Assembly (NCBI RefSeq): GCF_003261175.1
Contig: NZ_QLNP01000067.1
Location: 152,078-216,077, forward strand
DNA from: Arthrobacter globiformis
Lineage (GTDB): Bacteria > Actinomycetota > Actinomycetes > Actinomycetales > Micrococcaceae
DNA length: 64,000 bases
Direction: 5' to 3'
The notes beneath the pieces are model-generated. The model was not told where the DNA came from. It saw only the letters and a program-made list of their open reading frames with translations, and searched no databases. Below are positions 1 through 7,482 of this stretch, piece by piece (the first letter of the stretch is position 1; each line of letters starts with the position of its first letter). The translations under genes were made by a program, and so were the position numbers.

Positions 1-1
1 C

Positions 2-562
2 CTGCGTGAGCTGTCCTCGGGACTGGCGCTGGAGCTCACCGAAGACCAGATCGAGGCGAGGTTCAAGAAATTGAGCGAGTTCATGGCCCGCATCCGCATC
101 CCGGAGGGCCACACCAAATCCTCGACGTCCCAGCGCGATCGCTACCTCGATGTGCGCCAGCACGTCGTCATCACCGCGGCCTGCCTCGACAAGGACACCC
201 GCCGTGAGATCGCCACCTACGACTACCTGGGTGATAAGTCCGGCGGCGAAACCCAGGAACTGGTGGCCTTCGTCGTCGGGTCGGCACTGCGCTATCAGCT
301 GGGGGACGAGACCCGCTCCCGGCCCACGTTCGCACCGGTGTTTCTCGACGAGGGGTTCGTATTATCGGACAGCGAGTTCGCGGGCCGGTCCGTCCGGGCC
401 TGGCAGAACCTGGGGTTCCAACTCATTATCGGCGCCCCGCTGGACAAGGTGACGTCGCTTGAGCCGCACATGGACCTGCTCCTGACCGTCACCAAAAACG
501 CGCGGGGCTACTCCTACGTCAGCGACCTCCCCGACGAGCAGGACACCCGGGACAGCGCATGA
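2..562 (+). CDS. jetC: Wadjet SMC-like ATPase JetC, C-terminal part (5'-truncated by window)
   Basis: The frame is open from base 2 and ends at 562, so only about 186 C-terminal residues are visible. The stretch with LGDKSGGETQ followed by FLDEGF is an SMC/RecF-type ABC signature and Walker B/D-loop, as in the C-terminal lobe of SMC-like ATPases; the later LGFQLIIGAPLDKV fits the H-loop region. The stop overlaps the ATG of the next gene (ATGA), and that next gene is a JetD nuclease, which fixes the identity as the JetC subunit of a Wadjet plasmid-defence system (JetABCD). In that family JetA, B and C form a DNA-loop-extruding SMC complex and JetD cuts. jetA, jetB and most of jetC must lie left of the window. 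A generic SbcC-like ATPase is the less likely alternative. Confidence 0.85.
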   Translation: MRELSSGLALELTEDQIEARFKKLSEFMARIRIPEGHTKSSTSQRDRYLDVRQHVVITAACLDKDTRREIATYDYLGDKSGGETQELVAFVVGSALRYQLGDETRSRPTFAPVFLDEGFVLSDSEFAGRSVRAWQNLGFQLIIGAPLDKVTSLEPHMDLLLTVTKNARGYSYVSDLPDEQDTRDSA

Positions 563-1746
563 AAACACCGCCGGCCGTCACCGAAGACATCCGCCGTCGA
601 CTGAGCGGCAGGTGGCATGCCCACCTGACCGGGGAGGAGAGGGCGTTTCCGCACGCCTTCGCCCTGGGCCGCCCGGCAACATCTGAGCTCCGGGCCGACT
701 ACTCCGCTGTGCACGCGCAGACCGTGCAGTGGCAGGACTGGGCGAGGGCGCACGAGGTAGTCCTCGACTACGAGAACCGCGCGGCAAAGGGCAGGACCAC
801 GCAGCCAGTTCCTACTCACGCGCGGGTGGCATCCATCGACCATGCCGCATCTATCGCCGGCGGAGTCTGGCCCGACAGGCTTGCCCGGGCACGCCAGCGG
901 CTCGACGTCTTGCGCGATAGGCATCCGCACCTGGTCGAGGTCGGGAAGACTCTCCGTACCCTCGACGCGTACCGGGACGTTGACTTCGGGCTGCTCCTCT
1001 CCGTCGCCGACTGGTACCGGGAGGACCCGGCCCGCGCCAACCTTGGGGTCACTCCACGCCAGGTCCCGATCCCGGGGGTGCACGCGAAGTGGCTGCAATC
1101 CCACCGCCGCGGGGTTCAGGCGCTCACCGGGCTCGACGACCTCGGCCTGCTGCCAGGCCACCCGCCCCGGATCCACTTCACGTATCTCGACCCCGGCCAC
1201 CTCGCCGCCGGCGGCCGCGTCCACGACTCGGCGACAGCCGGCGACAGATTCACACCGGCCTACGTGCCGGAGACCGTCGTCATCTCTGAGAACAAGGACA
1301 CCGCAATCCACTTTCCGCCCCTGGCTGGCGGCATCTCTGTCGAGGGGGTTGGCAAGGGCGGAAAGACGCCCGCATCATTCCCGTGGATCAGGGATTCCCC
1401 GGTGTTGGTCTACTGGGGCGACATGGACCGCGACGGCTACGAGATCCTGGACGGATACCGGGCCGACTTCGACCGCGACATCGACTCGATTCTCATGGGC
1501 CCGGAGGACTACGAGACCTACGAGGCCTTCGGCACCGAACTGGACCAGACAGGCAGAGTGCTCCTGCCCGGCGTCCCGAGGCCGGTGGACAGGCTCCGCG
1601 CGGAAGAGCGTGCGGTCTACCTGCGTCTCCTTGATGCGCGGCACACCGGCCACCGGCGCGTCGAGCAGGAACGGATTCCTCTTGCCAGGGCGCTGGAACA
1701 AGTCGAGTTGGTCCGCCAGAGGGTGGCCGACCGCGACGCTCATTGA
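559..1746 (+). CDS. jetD: Wadjet nuclease subunit JetD (DUF3322/DUF2220, Toprim fold)
   Basis: This 395-residue protein has the two parts expected of JetD: an N-terminal DUF3322-like half (1-190) and a C-terminal DUF2220/Toprim half. The Toprim motifs are visible as ISENKD near residues 242-247 (catalytic Glu244) and YWGDMDRDG at 285-293 (Asp288, Asp290), resembling the topoisomerase VI A subunit. In Wadjet, JetD cleaves circular DNA that has been reeled in by the SMC complex. The start ATG overlaps the jetC stop by 4 bp, implying translational coupling. All metal-binding acidic residues I can recognise are present, so the nuclease looks intact. Confidence 0.88.
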   Translation: MKTPPAVTEDIRRRLSGRWHAHLTGEERAFPHAFALGRPATSELRADYSAVHAQTVQWQDWARAHEVVLDYENRAAKGRTTQPVPTHARVASIDHAASIAGGVWPDRLARARQRLDVLRDRHPHLVEVGKTLRTLDAYRDVDFGLLLSVADWYREDPARANLGVTPRQVPIPGVHAKWLQSHRRGVQALTGLDDLGLLPGHPPRIHFTYLDPGHLAAGGRVHDSATAGDRFTPAYVPETVVISENKDTAIHFPPLAGGISVEGVGKGGKTPASFPWIRDSPVLVYWGDMDRDGYEILDGYRADFDRDIDSILMGPEDYETYEAFGTELDQTGRVLLPGVPRPVDRLRAEERAVYLRLLDARHTGHRRVEQERIPLARALEQVELVRQRVADRDAH

Positions 1747-1839
1747 GCTCTGCGGTGTATTACGGTGCCCGACGAGCCATGATAGATCGCGGCACCGCGG
1801 GCAAAGCGAAAATTTGTTCGAATGTGGAGGGGTCTGTGG

Positions 1840-1879
1840 AGAACGTATGTTCGATAAACCCCAGAATTCGTCCTAAAAT
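1840..1879 (+). promoter_or_regulatory. LexA/SOS-like box plus leaderless promoter
   Basis: GAACGTATGTTC at 1841-1852 (extended AGAACGTATGTTCG) matches the actinobacterial SOS box CGAACRNRYGTTYG at all but one outer position. It overlaps the expected -35 position of a promoter whose -10 hexamer TAAAAT is at 1874-1879. The GTG start of the next gene is only 6 nt beyond the -10, so its transcript would be leaderless. A further half-site, GTTCGAA, lies near 1816-1822. Confidence 0.65.
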
Positions 1880-1885
1880 TGGGGC

Positions 1886-2170
1886 GTGATCAAGGCAGGC
1901 TCTCAAGAGGACGTGGACCGGATGATGGCGCGCCTGGACGCCGACAAGAGCCGTCCGATGGATGACACTTCGCCGATCCGGGACTTCCCTAAGTACGGCC
2001 GTCCCCTGGTGCAGGTCGGCAGCATCTACGGCAAGGCCGTCGCCTGGTCACGCCGCTACGGCCTGATCGAGTGGCTGGATGTCTCCGGTGCATACCACCT
2101 GGGATGGGCGCAGTCATCCAGCATTAAACGCGTGACGGCGGAGGAGTGGAAGGGCAGCAGCGGGTTATAG
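1886..2170 (+). CDS. small hypothetical protein, probably SOS-regulated
   Basis: This 94-residue protein starts at GTG 1886, immediately after the promoter and LexA-like box. It has no signal peptide or membrane segment. The centre (about residues 33-72), with GKAVAWSRRYGLIEWLD, looks like a small beta-rich domain; I do not recognise a named family. Leaderless architecture explains the missing ribosome-binding site. Its position right behind jetD and facing mcrC suggests it belongs to the defence island or is a separate DNA-damage gene. Function is unknown. Confidence 0.7.
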   Translation: MIKAGSQEDVDRMMARLDADKSRPMDDTSPIRDFPKYGRPLVQVGSIYGKAVAWSRRYGLIEWLDVSGAYHLGWAQSSSIKRVTAEEWKGSSGL

Positions 2171-2353
2171 GGGGTGCTGGCGACGGGCCGCAGACATGTC
2201 AGAGAGTCAGCTCCCACTGAGGCGTCGAAGGCAGGTGCTAATCGACGCAGCCAGTACTAGCGTGCCGCGAAGGACTGCACCGGGATGCGATCGGAACTCC
2301 GCCGTACACCTTCGCGAATCCCGGCCAATAGAAACTCTGGCGAGTGGCCGAAG

Positions 2354-3406
2354 TCAGTCCTCAAGCCATCTGGCTGTGTCTTCGAGCTGGGCTCTGAGAT
2401 CGGCCCACGGCCGGTCGAGGTCGAGCGTCCGAGCGCCGATCCGGTTGCCCTGGATCGTTACATCCAGGTCTGGCTGTAAAGGAGCGTCTGTGCGTGCGTA
2501 TAGCAGCAGGCCGCTGACCGATCCGTCGCGGTCCACGTCGGCGTTCTTCACATAGGTCAGCACCTGGTAGAGGTTCGCAGAGTGTATGGTCGCCTTCCCC
2601 CACATGCCGACCTGCATCGATCGGCTGTAGTACTTTGCATCGATGATCAGCGTCCGCCGCCCACGCCGGAGCGTGACATCGGTGCGCATTGCCGGGAGCT
2701 GTTCGGCTCCGAGCGCCCTCGTCTCATCGAAGTCCCAGGAAACGGTGGACGCGGCGGGGGAGAACTCGGGGTGGTGGGTGGCGTAGTAGCCGCGCAGGAA
2801 GCGCTCGTACAGACTGCTCATCGCGTCGTCCGATACCCATGAAGCGAGCTTTGCTGCACCGGCGGCCTGGGTGGGCAGGAGCCCGCGCACGATCAGTTCG
2901 CAGACACCGAGCAGCAGCCGGTACGCGGAGTTCGCACGGTGGTAGGTGAGCCCGTCCCAGCGGATCGAAGTCGGTGGGATCAGCGTCACCGCGTCCAGGT
3001 ATGGCAGGAGCCGACGTAGCGCGTCTCTGCGCTGCGTGGAGACTTCCCCGTGGCGGATGAGGAGGACCATGACCGACTTCAGTGCCTGGTTGTAGGGCGT
3101 GTCGGGTTCGTACTCGTCGAACTCGCACACCAGCCTGCCCCGGACCTTGGAGCGGGTGGCCACGGTCCGGGCAACGTCGATGCGGCCGCGCACGGTGGCT
3201 AAGTCGTCGCTGCGCCGCAGGTAGTCGCGGTGGAGGCCGCGTTTGACCTGTGCACCGACGCCGTGCACGAGAATCTCCGCGAGTAAGTCGTGGAGGTGGT
3301 CGAAGGTCTCGGCCGCGATCCGGTCGCTGCCGTCGCTTCGGATCGTCCGGAAGGCGTAAGCCATCATCACGTACACATTGCGGATGGCGATCGAGCGGTC
3401 GGTCAT
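2354..3406 (-). CDS. mcrC: McrC-like nuclease subunit of a McrBC type IV restriction system
   Basis: This 350-residue protein starts at the ATG (3406) that overlaps the mcrB stop as ATGA; upstream in-frame starts lie inside mcrB. The C-terminal half carries the PD-(D/E)xK nuclease motif: Asp243 in the RTDVTL strand and D256-A-K258 in the IIDAKYY strand. GRIDVART (74-81) and LYERFLRGYY (199-208) are typical of the McrBC 5-methylcytosine system subunit family. McrC is the endonuclease that associates with the McrB GTPase ring and cuts DNA bearing modified cytosine. The catalytic residues look intact. Confidence 0.9.
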   Translation of the reverse strand: MTDRSIAIRNVYVMMAYAFRTIRSDGSDRIAAETFDHLHDLLAEILVHGVGAQVKRGLHRDYLRRSDDLATVRGRIDVARTVATRSKVRGRLVCEFDEYEPDTPYNQALKSVMVLLIRHGEVSTQRRDALRRLLPYLDAVTLIPPTSIRWDGLTYHRANSAYRLLLGVCELIVRGLLPTQAAGAAKLASWVSDDAMSSLYERFLRGYYATHHPEFSPAASTVSWDFDETRALGAEQLPAMRTDVTLRRGRRTLIIDAKYYSRSMQVGMWGKATIHSANLYQVLTYVKNADVDRDGSVSGLLLYARTDAPLQPDLDVTIQGNRIGARTLDLDRPWADLRAQLEDTARWLED

Positions 3407-5646
3407 ATGAGCGCGGCCCGGAGCCTGACTGCCCATTCCTCGGCCGTGGCCGGTTCGTCGAACCAGTACTCGTCGAGGAGGGGGATGAGTTCGTCCTCGA
3501 CGACCGAGTGGAGCCAGGTCTCCTCGCTGTCGCCGGCCGGGGGTCTGGAGAGGTAGCTGTGCCCGATCGCGAAGCCCTGGCCGAGTGCGGGGTCGGCGGC
3601 GATCGCCTTGTTGAGGTCGACGACCGCCGCGACGACGCTGTCGAGCGAAGGGCTGCCCGCGTCCTGCTGCCAGCGGGTGAACCCCTCCGAGTCGAAGCCC
3701 GGCCCCATCTCAAAAAAGCCGAAGCGACGGCGCAGCGCGTAGTCAAGTACGGCGAGGCTGCGGTCGGCGGTGTTCATCATGCCGATGATGTGCACGTTGG
3801 AGGGCACGGAGAATGTTTCGTTCTTGTACAGGAGGCGGAGGTCGTGCCCGCGCTTGTCGGCTTCGATGAGCATAAGCAGCTCGCCGAAGATCTTGGAGAT
3901 GTTGCCGCGATTTATCTCGTCGACGATGAAGAAGTACGGCCGGTCGGCGTCGTCGGCGCGGGCTTCTTCGCAGAACCGGTAGAACGGTCCTTCGGCGAGG
4001 ACGAAGCCGCCCGTCTCCGTGGGGCGGTACCCCATCATAAAGTCCTCGTACGAGTAGCTTTGGTGGAACTGGACCATCTGGACGCGGCTCGGGTCCTTCT
4101 CGCCCATGATGGAATACGCCAGTCTCTTGGCGGCGAAGGTCTTCCCGACGCCCGGCGGGCCCGCGAGGATGACGTTCTTCTTGCGCGCCAGCAGGGAGCG
4201 GAGACGCTCGTACCGTTCCTCGGGCAGGTAGACCTCCCGTAGGAATGCGGCCCGGTCGTATTGTGGCAGCGGCACCGTCGTGGCGGGCAGGGCGGGCTCG
4301 TCCTCGCCGGTGACGAGCGCTTCGAGCTGCTCGACATAGTCCTGATAAGGAGTGATGTCGGTGAGCGTCTTGAGGGCGGCGTTTCCGGGGTGCTCCCAGG
4401 ACCCCGTGTGCGTCCACTCCACAGAACGGACATGAATGTACGAGCCACGGTCGGGCTCGAATCGGGCGGCGGAGGTGACCTCGCCGCGCCCCAGGATCTC
4501 CTTTCGTCCGCGCTTTGCGAAGACGATGTCGCCCTCGGCGATATCATGCTGGAACTGCCACACCGCGAGGACGTCGTTCCTCAGCGACCCGCCGGTCCCC
4601 TCGGGGTCGAGCGCTTGGCGGATCGCTTCACGGCTCGGGTAGGTGTTGAGGTCGTCGAGCTCGTCCCAGCCGATCGCCATGATGCCTTCGGATGAGAACC
4701 TCTCCCATTCCGATGCCTGCGCGCCGGGGGAGTAGAGCCAGTAGTGCCGTGGACGGGGATCGCCCAGGTCAGCAGTCCCGGTATCTGTCGAGGTGGGTTC
4801 AGCCCGGGATGGGTCCCAGAGCTGCGCCACCGCCGGCGTCCAGAAGTGGAACGGCCCCTCAACCTCGACGGTGAGGGACGAGCGGATCGCGAGGAGGTCG
4901 CGATCGATCGAGGCCGGGTCGTTCCCCGTCGCCCCGCCAATCCGATCGGCCAGGCCATCGCGGATCCTCGACTTCATCGGGGCCGATGAGATCGGTTCGA
5001 ATGTGTCCGGGCGGGCGAGAAACTGCAGCGCGTTGCGAATGTCGGGCCGGTCGCTGCCGGAAGCGAGCATGACGCGCTGCAGCTCCCACGGATCGGCGCG
5101 TGCAGCCTCGCGCTCCGTCTCCGCCAGCCCGTTCCAGTGGCGCACGAAGGTGGCGGCCCAGATGATGTGCCGCCACAGCGCCCCGTTGTACCCCATACCC
5201 CCTTCGAACCCTGCAGTCCCGGCGGGGCGGGCCAGCCAAGCCGACATCGGCTCCGGGATCGTCACGGGGGAGCGGAGGTGGGCGAGCACTCCCTCGACGT
5301 GGGCGCGCCGGGTCTGGGGCCGGGCCGAGGATAGCGGGTGCTCGCGCAGGAACACGAGCTCGGCTGCGAGGAGCACCACCTCTTGGGAGGCGCCCTCAAG
5401 CTGCTGGTCGAACTTGTCCCACTGGCGTTGATCGGCCCCGAGGATCGGGTTGTCCCCGATCCTCGAGCGCAGGTCCTCGGCCGCCTCGGCCGTCCAGATT
5501 GTAGCCGTCGGGTCGATTACAGACCGTCCGTCGCCGAGCATGTGCCCGATCACCTCACCGGCCTCGCTAGCGATCGCCATGTCAGGTGCCGGCCGTGATG
5601 TCGTGACCCGAGGCTCTGCGTCGGTGTCGAAGTGATTTTCGGGCAT
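3403..5646 (-). CDS. mcrB: McrB-like AAA+ GTPase with EVE/PUA-like reader domain
   Basis: This 747-residue protein is the motor and specificity subunit. Residues about 300-410 (YWLYSPG, GIMAIGW, GDIVFAKRG, ILGRGEV) look like an EVE/PUA-type modified-base reader. The AAA+ module follows with Walker A GPPGVGKT (496-503), Walker B FIVDEINRGN (573-582) and the McrB signature MNTADRS (624-630). Residues 1-290 form an uncharacterised N-terminal region rather than the short E. coli McrB DNA-binding domain, so target specificity probably differs. The gene is followed by mcrC with a 4-bp overlap. The start is uncertain: an internal Met (MAIASEAG, residue 23) is an alternative. Confidence 0.92.
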   Translation of the reverse strand: MPENHFDTDAEPRVTTSRPAPDMAIASEAGEVIGHMLGDGRSVIDPTATIWTAEAAEDLRSRIGDNPILGADQRQWDKFDQQLEGASQEVVLLAAELVFLREHPLSSARPQTRRAHVEGVLAHLRSPVTIPEPMSAWLARPAGTAGFEGGMGYNGALWRHIIWAATFVRHWNGLAETEREAARADPWELQRVMLASGSDRPDIRNALQFLARPDTFEPISSAPMKSRIRDGLADRIGGATGNDPASIDRDLLAIRSSLTVEVEGPFHFWTPAVAQLWDPSRAEPTSTDTGTADLGDPRPRHYWLYSPGAQASEWERFSSEGIMAIGWDELDDLNTYPSREAIRQALDPEGTGGSLRNDVLAVWQFQHDIAEGDIVFAKRGRKEILGRGEVTSAARFEPDRGSYIHVRSVEWTHTGSWEHPGNAALKTLTDITPYQDYVEQLEALVTGEDEPALPATTVPLPQYDRAAFLREVYLPEERYERLRSLLARKKNVILAGPPGVGKTFAAKRLAYSIMGEKDPSRVQMVQFHQSYSYEDFMMGYRPTETGGFVLAEGPFYRFCEEARADDADRPYFFIVDEINRGNISKIFGELLMLIEADKRGHDLRLLYKNETFSVPSNVHIIGMMNTADRSLAVLDYALRRRFGFFEMGPGFDSEGFTRWQQDAGSPSLDSVVAAVVDLNKAIAADPALGQGFAIGHSYLSRPPAGDSEETWLHSVVEDELIPLLDEYWFDEPATAEEWAVRLRAALI

Positions 5647-5704
5647 ACCTGCATTCTGCCGGATTGGTGCCCGTCCCGCGTGCAGGCCCGGCGGCTAGCG
5701 CTCG

Positions 5705-6037
5705 TCAATTGTCCCTTCGGGCCAACTTCCGTACCGATGCGGGGAGCTCTCCGCCGGCCTTCTTGATGGCCGCTTCGTAGACTTTCGCGGAGGCATGCGC
5801 CCACAGGCCGAGGGTGTGTCCCCCCCGCTCAGAATCGCACTTCTTGTGTCGGGGCCAATCGTTGCCTTGTTCGCGGAAGTCCACGAGCTGGGCCAGCCGT
5901 CGGTGCCATTGGGCTTCCTCGGCCGCTTTTCTGGGGTTCCAGTCCCATCCGGGGACTTGGGACAGGACCTCGCCGTAGGCTGGGTGAAGCGTGCCTTGCG
6001 CTGCCTCGCGCCGGCGGGCTGAGAACCACCGGGCCAT
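5705..6037 (-). CDS. small helicase-associated (HA) domain protein
   Basis: I chose the ATG at 6037 because AAGGAGG lies 8 nt upstream; a longer upstream frame has no such site. The 110-residue product contains GWDWNP and a Trp-rich stretch ending in LGLWAHASA, matching the helicase-associated (HA) repeat found in tandem behind some actinobacterial helicases. Here there is only one repeat and no helicase. It lies 58 bp upstream of mcrB on the same strand. It may be a remnant of a larger helicase gene or a stand-alone nucleic-acid-binding protein. Confidence 0.6.
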   Translation of the reverse strand: MARWFSARRREAAQGTLHPAYGEVLSQVPGWDWNPRKAAEEAQWHRRLAQLVDFREQGNDWPRHKKCDSERGGHTLGLWAHASAKVYEAAIKKAGGELPASVRKLARRDN

Positions 6038-6828
6038 CGACCGTTCCTCCTTGTCGTCCGAGCGTTCGCGGGGGAGTCTGCCTCCGCCTCGCTTCAAGAT
6101 TCTGGAGATGCCTTGAATGAGCCCTATGCAGACCAAAGGAGCAAGAGTCGGACCGGACGGCTGTGGGCGCGAGCCCACGGGCTGGTCCACGGGAGCCCCT
6201 CGCGTGGATCTACCAGCTTGCTTGGCCCGAGACGGGTTCAGCAAGCGAATAATTCAACAACATAATGACAGTTATGTTGTCGGCGGCGGTGAAGGCAAAG
6301 GTAGGTCGGCGGACGACTAGTCGGTCGTGATCACTATTGGCCGCCAGCGGCGTCCGTGAATGCGGCGATGACTGCGGCGGGTTCATCCAGGTGGTCGACG
6401 GGGCGGCAATGGTCCGCGAACAACGACGTCGGGATGTCATCCAAAAGACCATGTTCTGGTCGAGCTGGAGTGCTCTATGGGAGAGGACCCGAAGGCCTCG
6501 CACTACATCGGCTCTCTCGTTCTGGCGAGCAGTCCTGATTTTGGCGCCGTCGGCGTCAACAAGTTCTTCGTCGTCGATAGCGCCTGACGACGCCGACGCT
6601 CCTTCTGGCCGTACTCCGCGACCATCTGGTCGAAGCGGGGCATCCCGAACGCGCTAACGGAATCGACGCGCAGTACCTAGACCGGTGGCCGAACGTGCGG
6701 TGGAACTCGATGGTACGAGATTCAGTGGTCAAGAGTCCCCTTTTAATGAAAGTGTTTGATTCTTTCTCGATGCCCTGTTTTGCGCATGACAAAGCAAACT
6801 CCAATAGTGTTCGATAAACGCACCGAGC
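6038..6828. other. gene-poor stretch with decayed coding remnants
   Basis: No intact gene is supported. Protein-like fragments on the plus strand appear in two frames: 6459-6586, ending in a stop after NKFFVVDSA, and about 6583-6720, which reads LLAVLRDHLVEAGHPERANG. They look like pieces of one broken gene of unknown family. GC content falls sharply after about 6730. Confidence 0.4.
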
Positions 6829-6857
6829 TTGTTTTGCGATGCAATTTCTGGTATAAT
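6829..6857 (+). promoter_or_regulatory. near-consensus sigma-70 promoter
   Basis: TTGTTT at 6829-6834 and TATAAT at 6852-6857 are separated by exactly 17 bp in a locally AT-rich patch. The promoter points at the ATG at 6896, with purine-rich AAAGAAAGAAG in between as the ribosome-binding region. Such a strong consensus is unusual among the other promoters visible here. Confidence 0.7.
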
Positions 6858-6895
6858 ATGAGGGTAGAAATAAAACCCCTTAAAGAAAGAAGATA

Positions 6896-7096
6896 ATGGT
6901 TCAATTCGCAGCAGCAAATAAGATTGAAGAAGCCTGGATCGCCGCTGGCAGCCCTTGGTGCGAGCACCCCCAGGTCGACAAGGAATACCATCTGAGCATG
7001 GACTCGGGGGACAGGCGTTGCCTGTCCTGTGGCGATACGTTCACCCGTCCGGAGTGGAAGGCCGGCAACCTTGAACCCCGAGGCAATAAGCCATAG
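6896..7096 (+). CDS. small zinc-ribbon-like protein
   Basis: A 66-residue protein preceded by AGAAAGAAG and by a near-consensus promoter. It contains C-E-H (22-24), a His at 32 and CLSCGDTF around residues 42-49, so a single Cys/His zinc site is plausible. An N-terminal helix (residues 5-18) precedes the ribbon. The gene is followed by the tRNA-like sequence on the opposite strand. I do not recognise the family; short zinc-ribbon proteins of this type occur on actinobacterial plasmids and phages. Confidence 0.65.
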   Translation: MVQFAAANKIEEAWIAAGSPWCEHPQVDKEYHLSMDSGDRRCLSCGDTFTRPEWKAGNLEPRGNKP

Positions 7097-7162
7097 GCCA
7101 ATCCCGACTCGCCGCCGCAGATGCCTTTCTCTGCAGGCGGCGATTTGTGTTTAACGACTTGC

Positions 7163-7235
7163 ACAGTGGACAGGATTCGAACAGGCGGCCTGCGGGTTTG
7201 GAATCCGCCGCTCTGCCCATCTGAGCTACTACCGC
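7163..7235 (-). tRNA. tRNA-Trp(CCA)-like gene, degenerate
   Basis: The minus strand folds as a tRNA: acceptor GCGGTAG, D-arm GCTC...GAGC, anticodon loop TTCCAAA (anticodon CCA, Trp) and T-loop TTCGAAT. The anticodon stem has four good pairs and one A-C mismatch, the T-stem pairs badly (GCCTG against CCTGT), and the acceptor has one mismatch and two G-U pairs. It may be a decayed or mobile-element-borne tRNA rather than the chromosomal tRNA-Trp. Confidence 0.6.
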
Positions 7236-7482
7236 ATGGGCCTGTGGCCGTTTGCACGCATTTCATATTGTGCTGCACCCTGCAGCACTGACTCCCGGTG
7301 TGCAGACTTTGACTAGGAATGTTTGCACAGTTCGGAGCTCCCGTTCGGCGACGGTTGCACCCTGCGAAGGCGCAGCCAGACAGCCCCTACAGGCATAACG
7401 AAACACACCACGCGCAGATGGCCCGGCCGCTTCCAGGCAAGGAATCGACCGGGCCATCAGTTGCTGTTAATACGTGCTCCGC

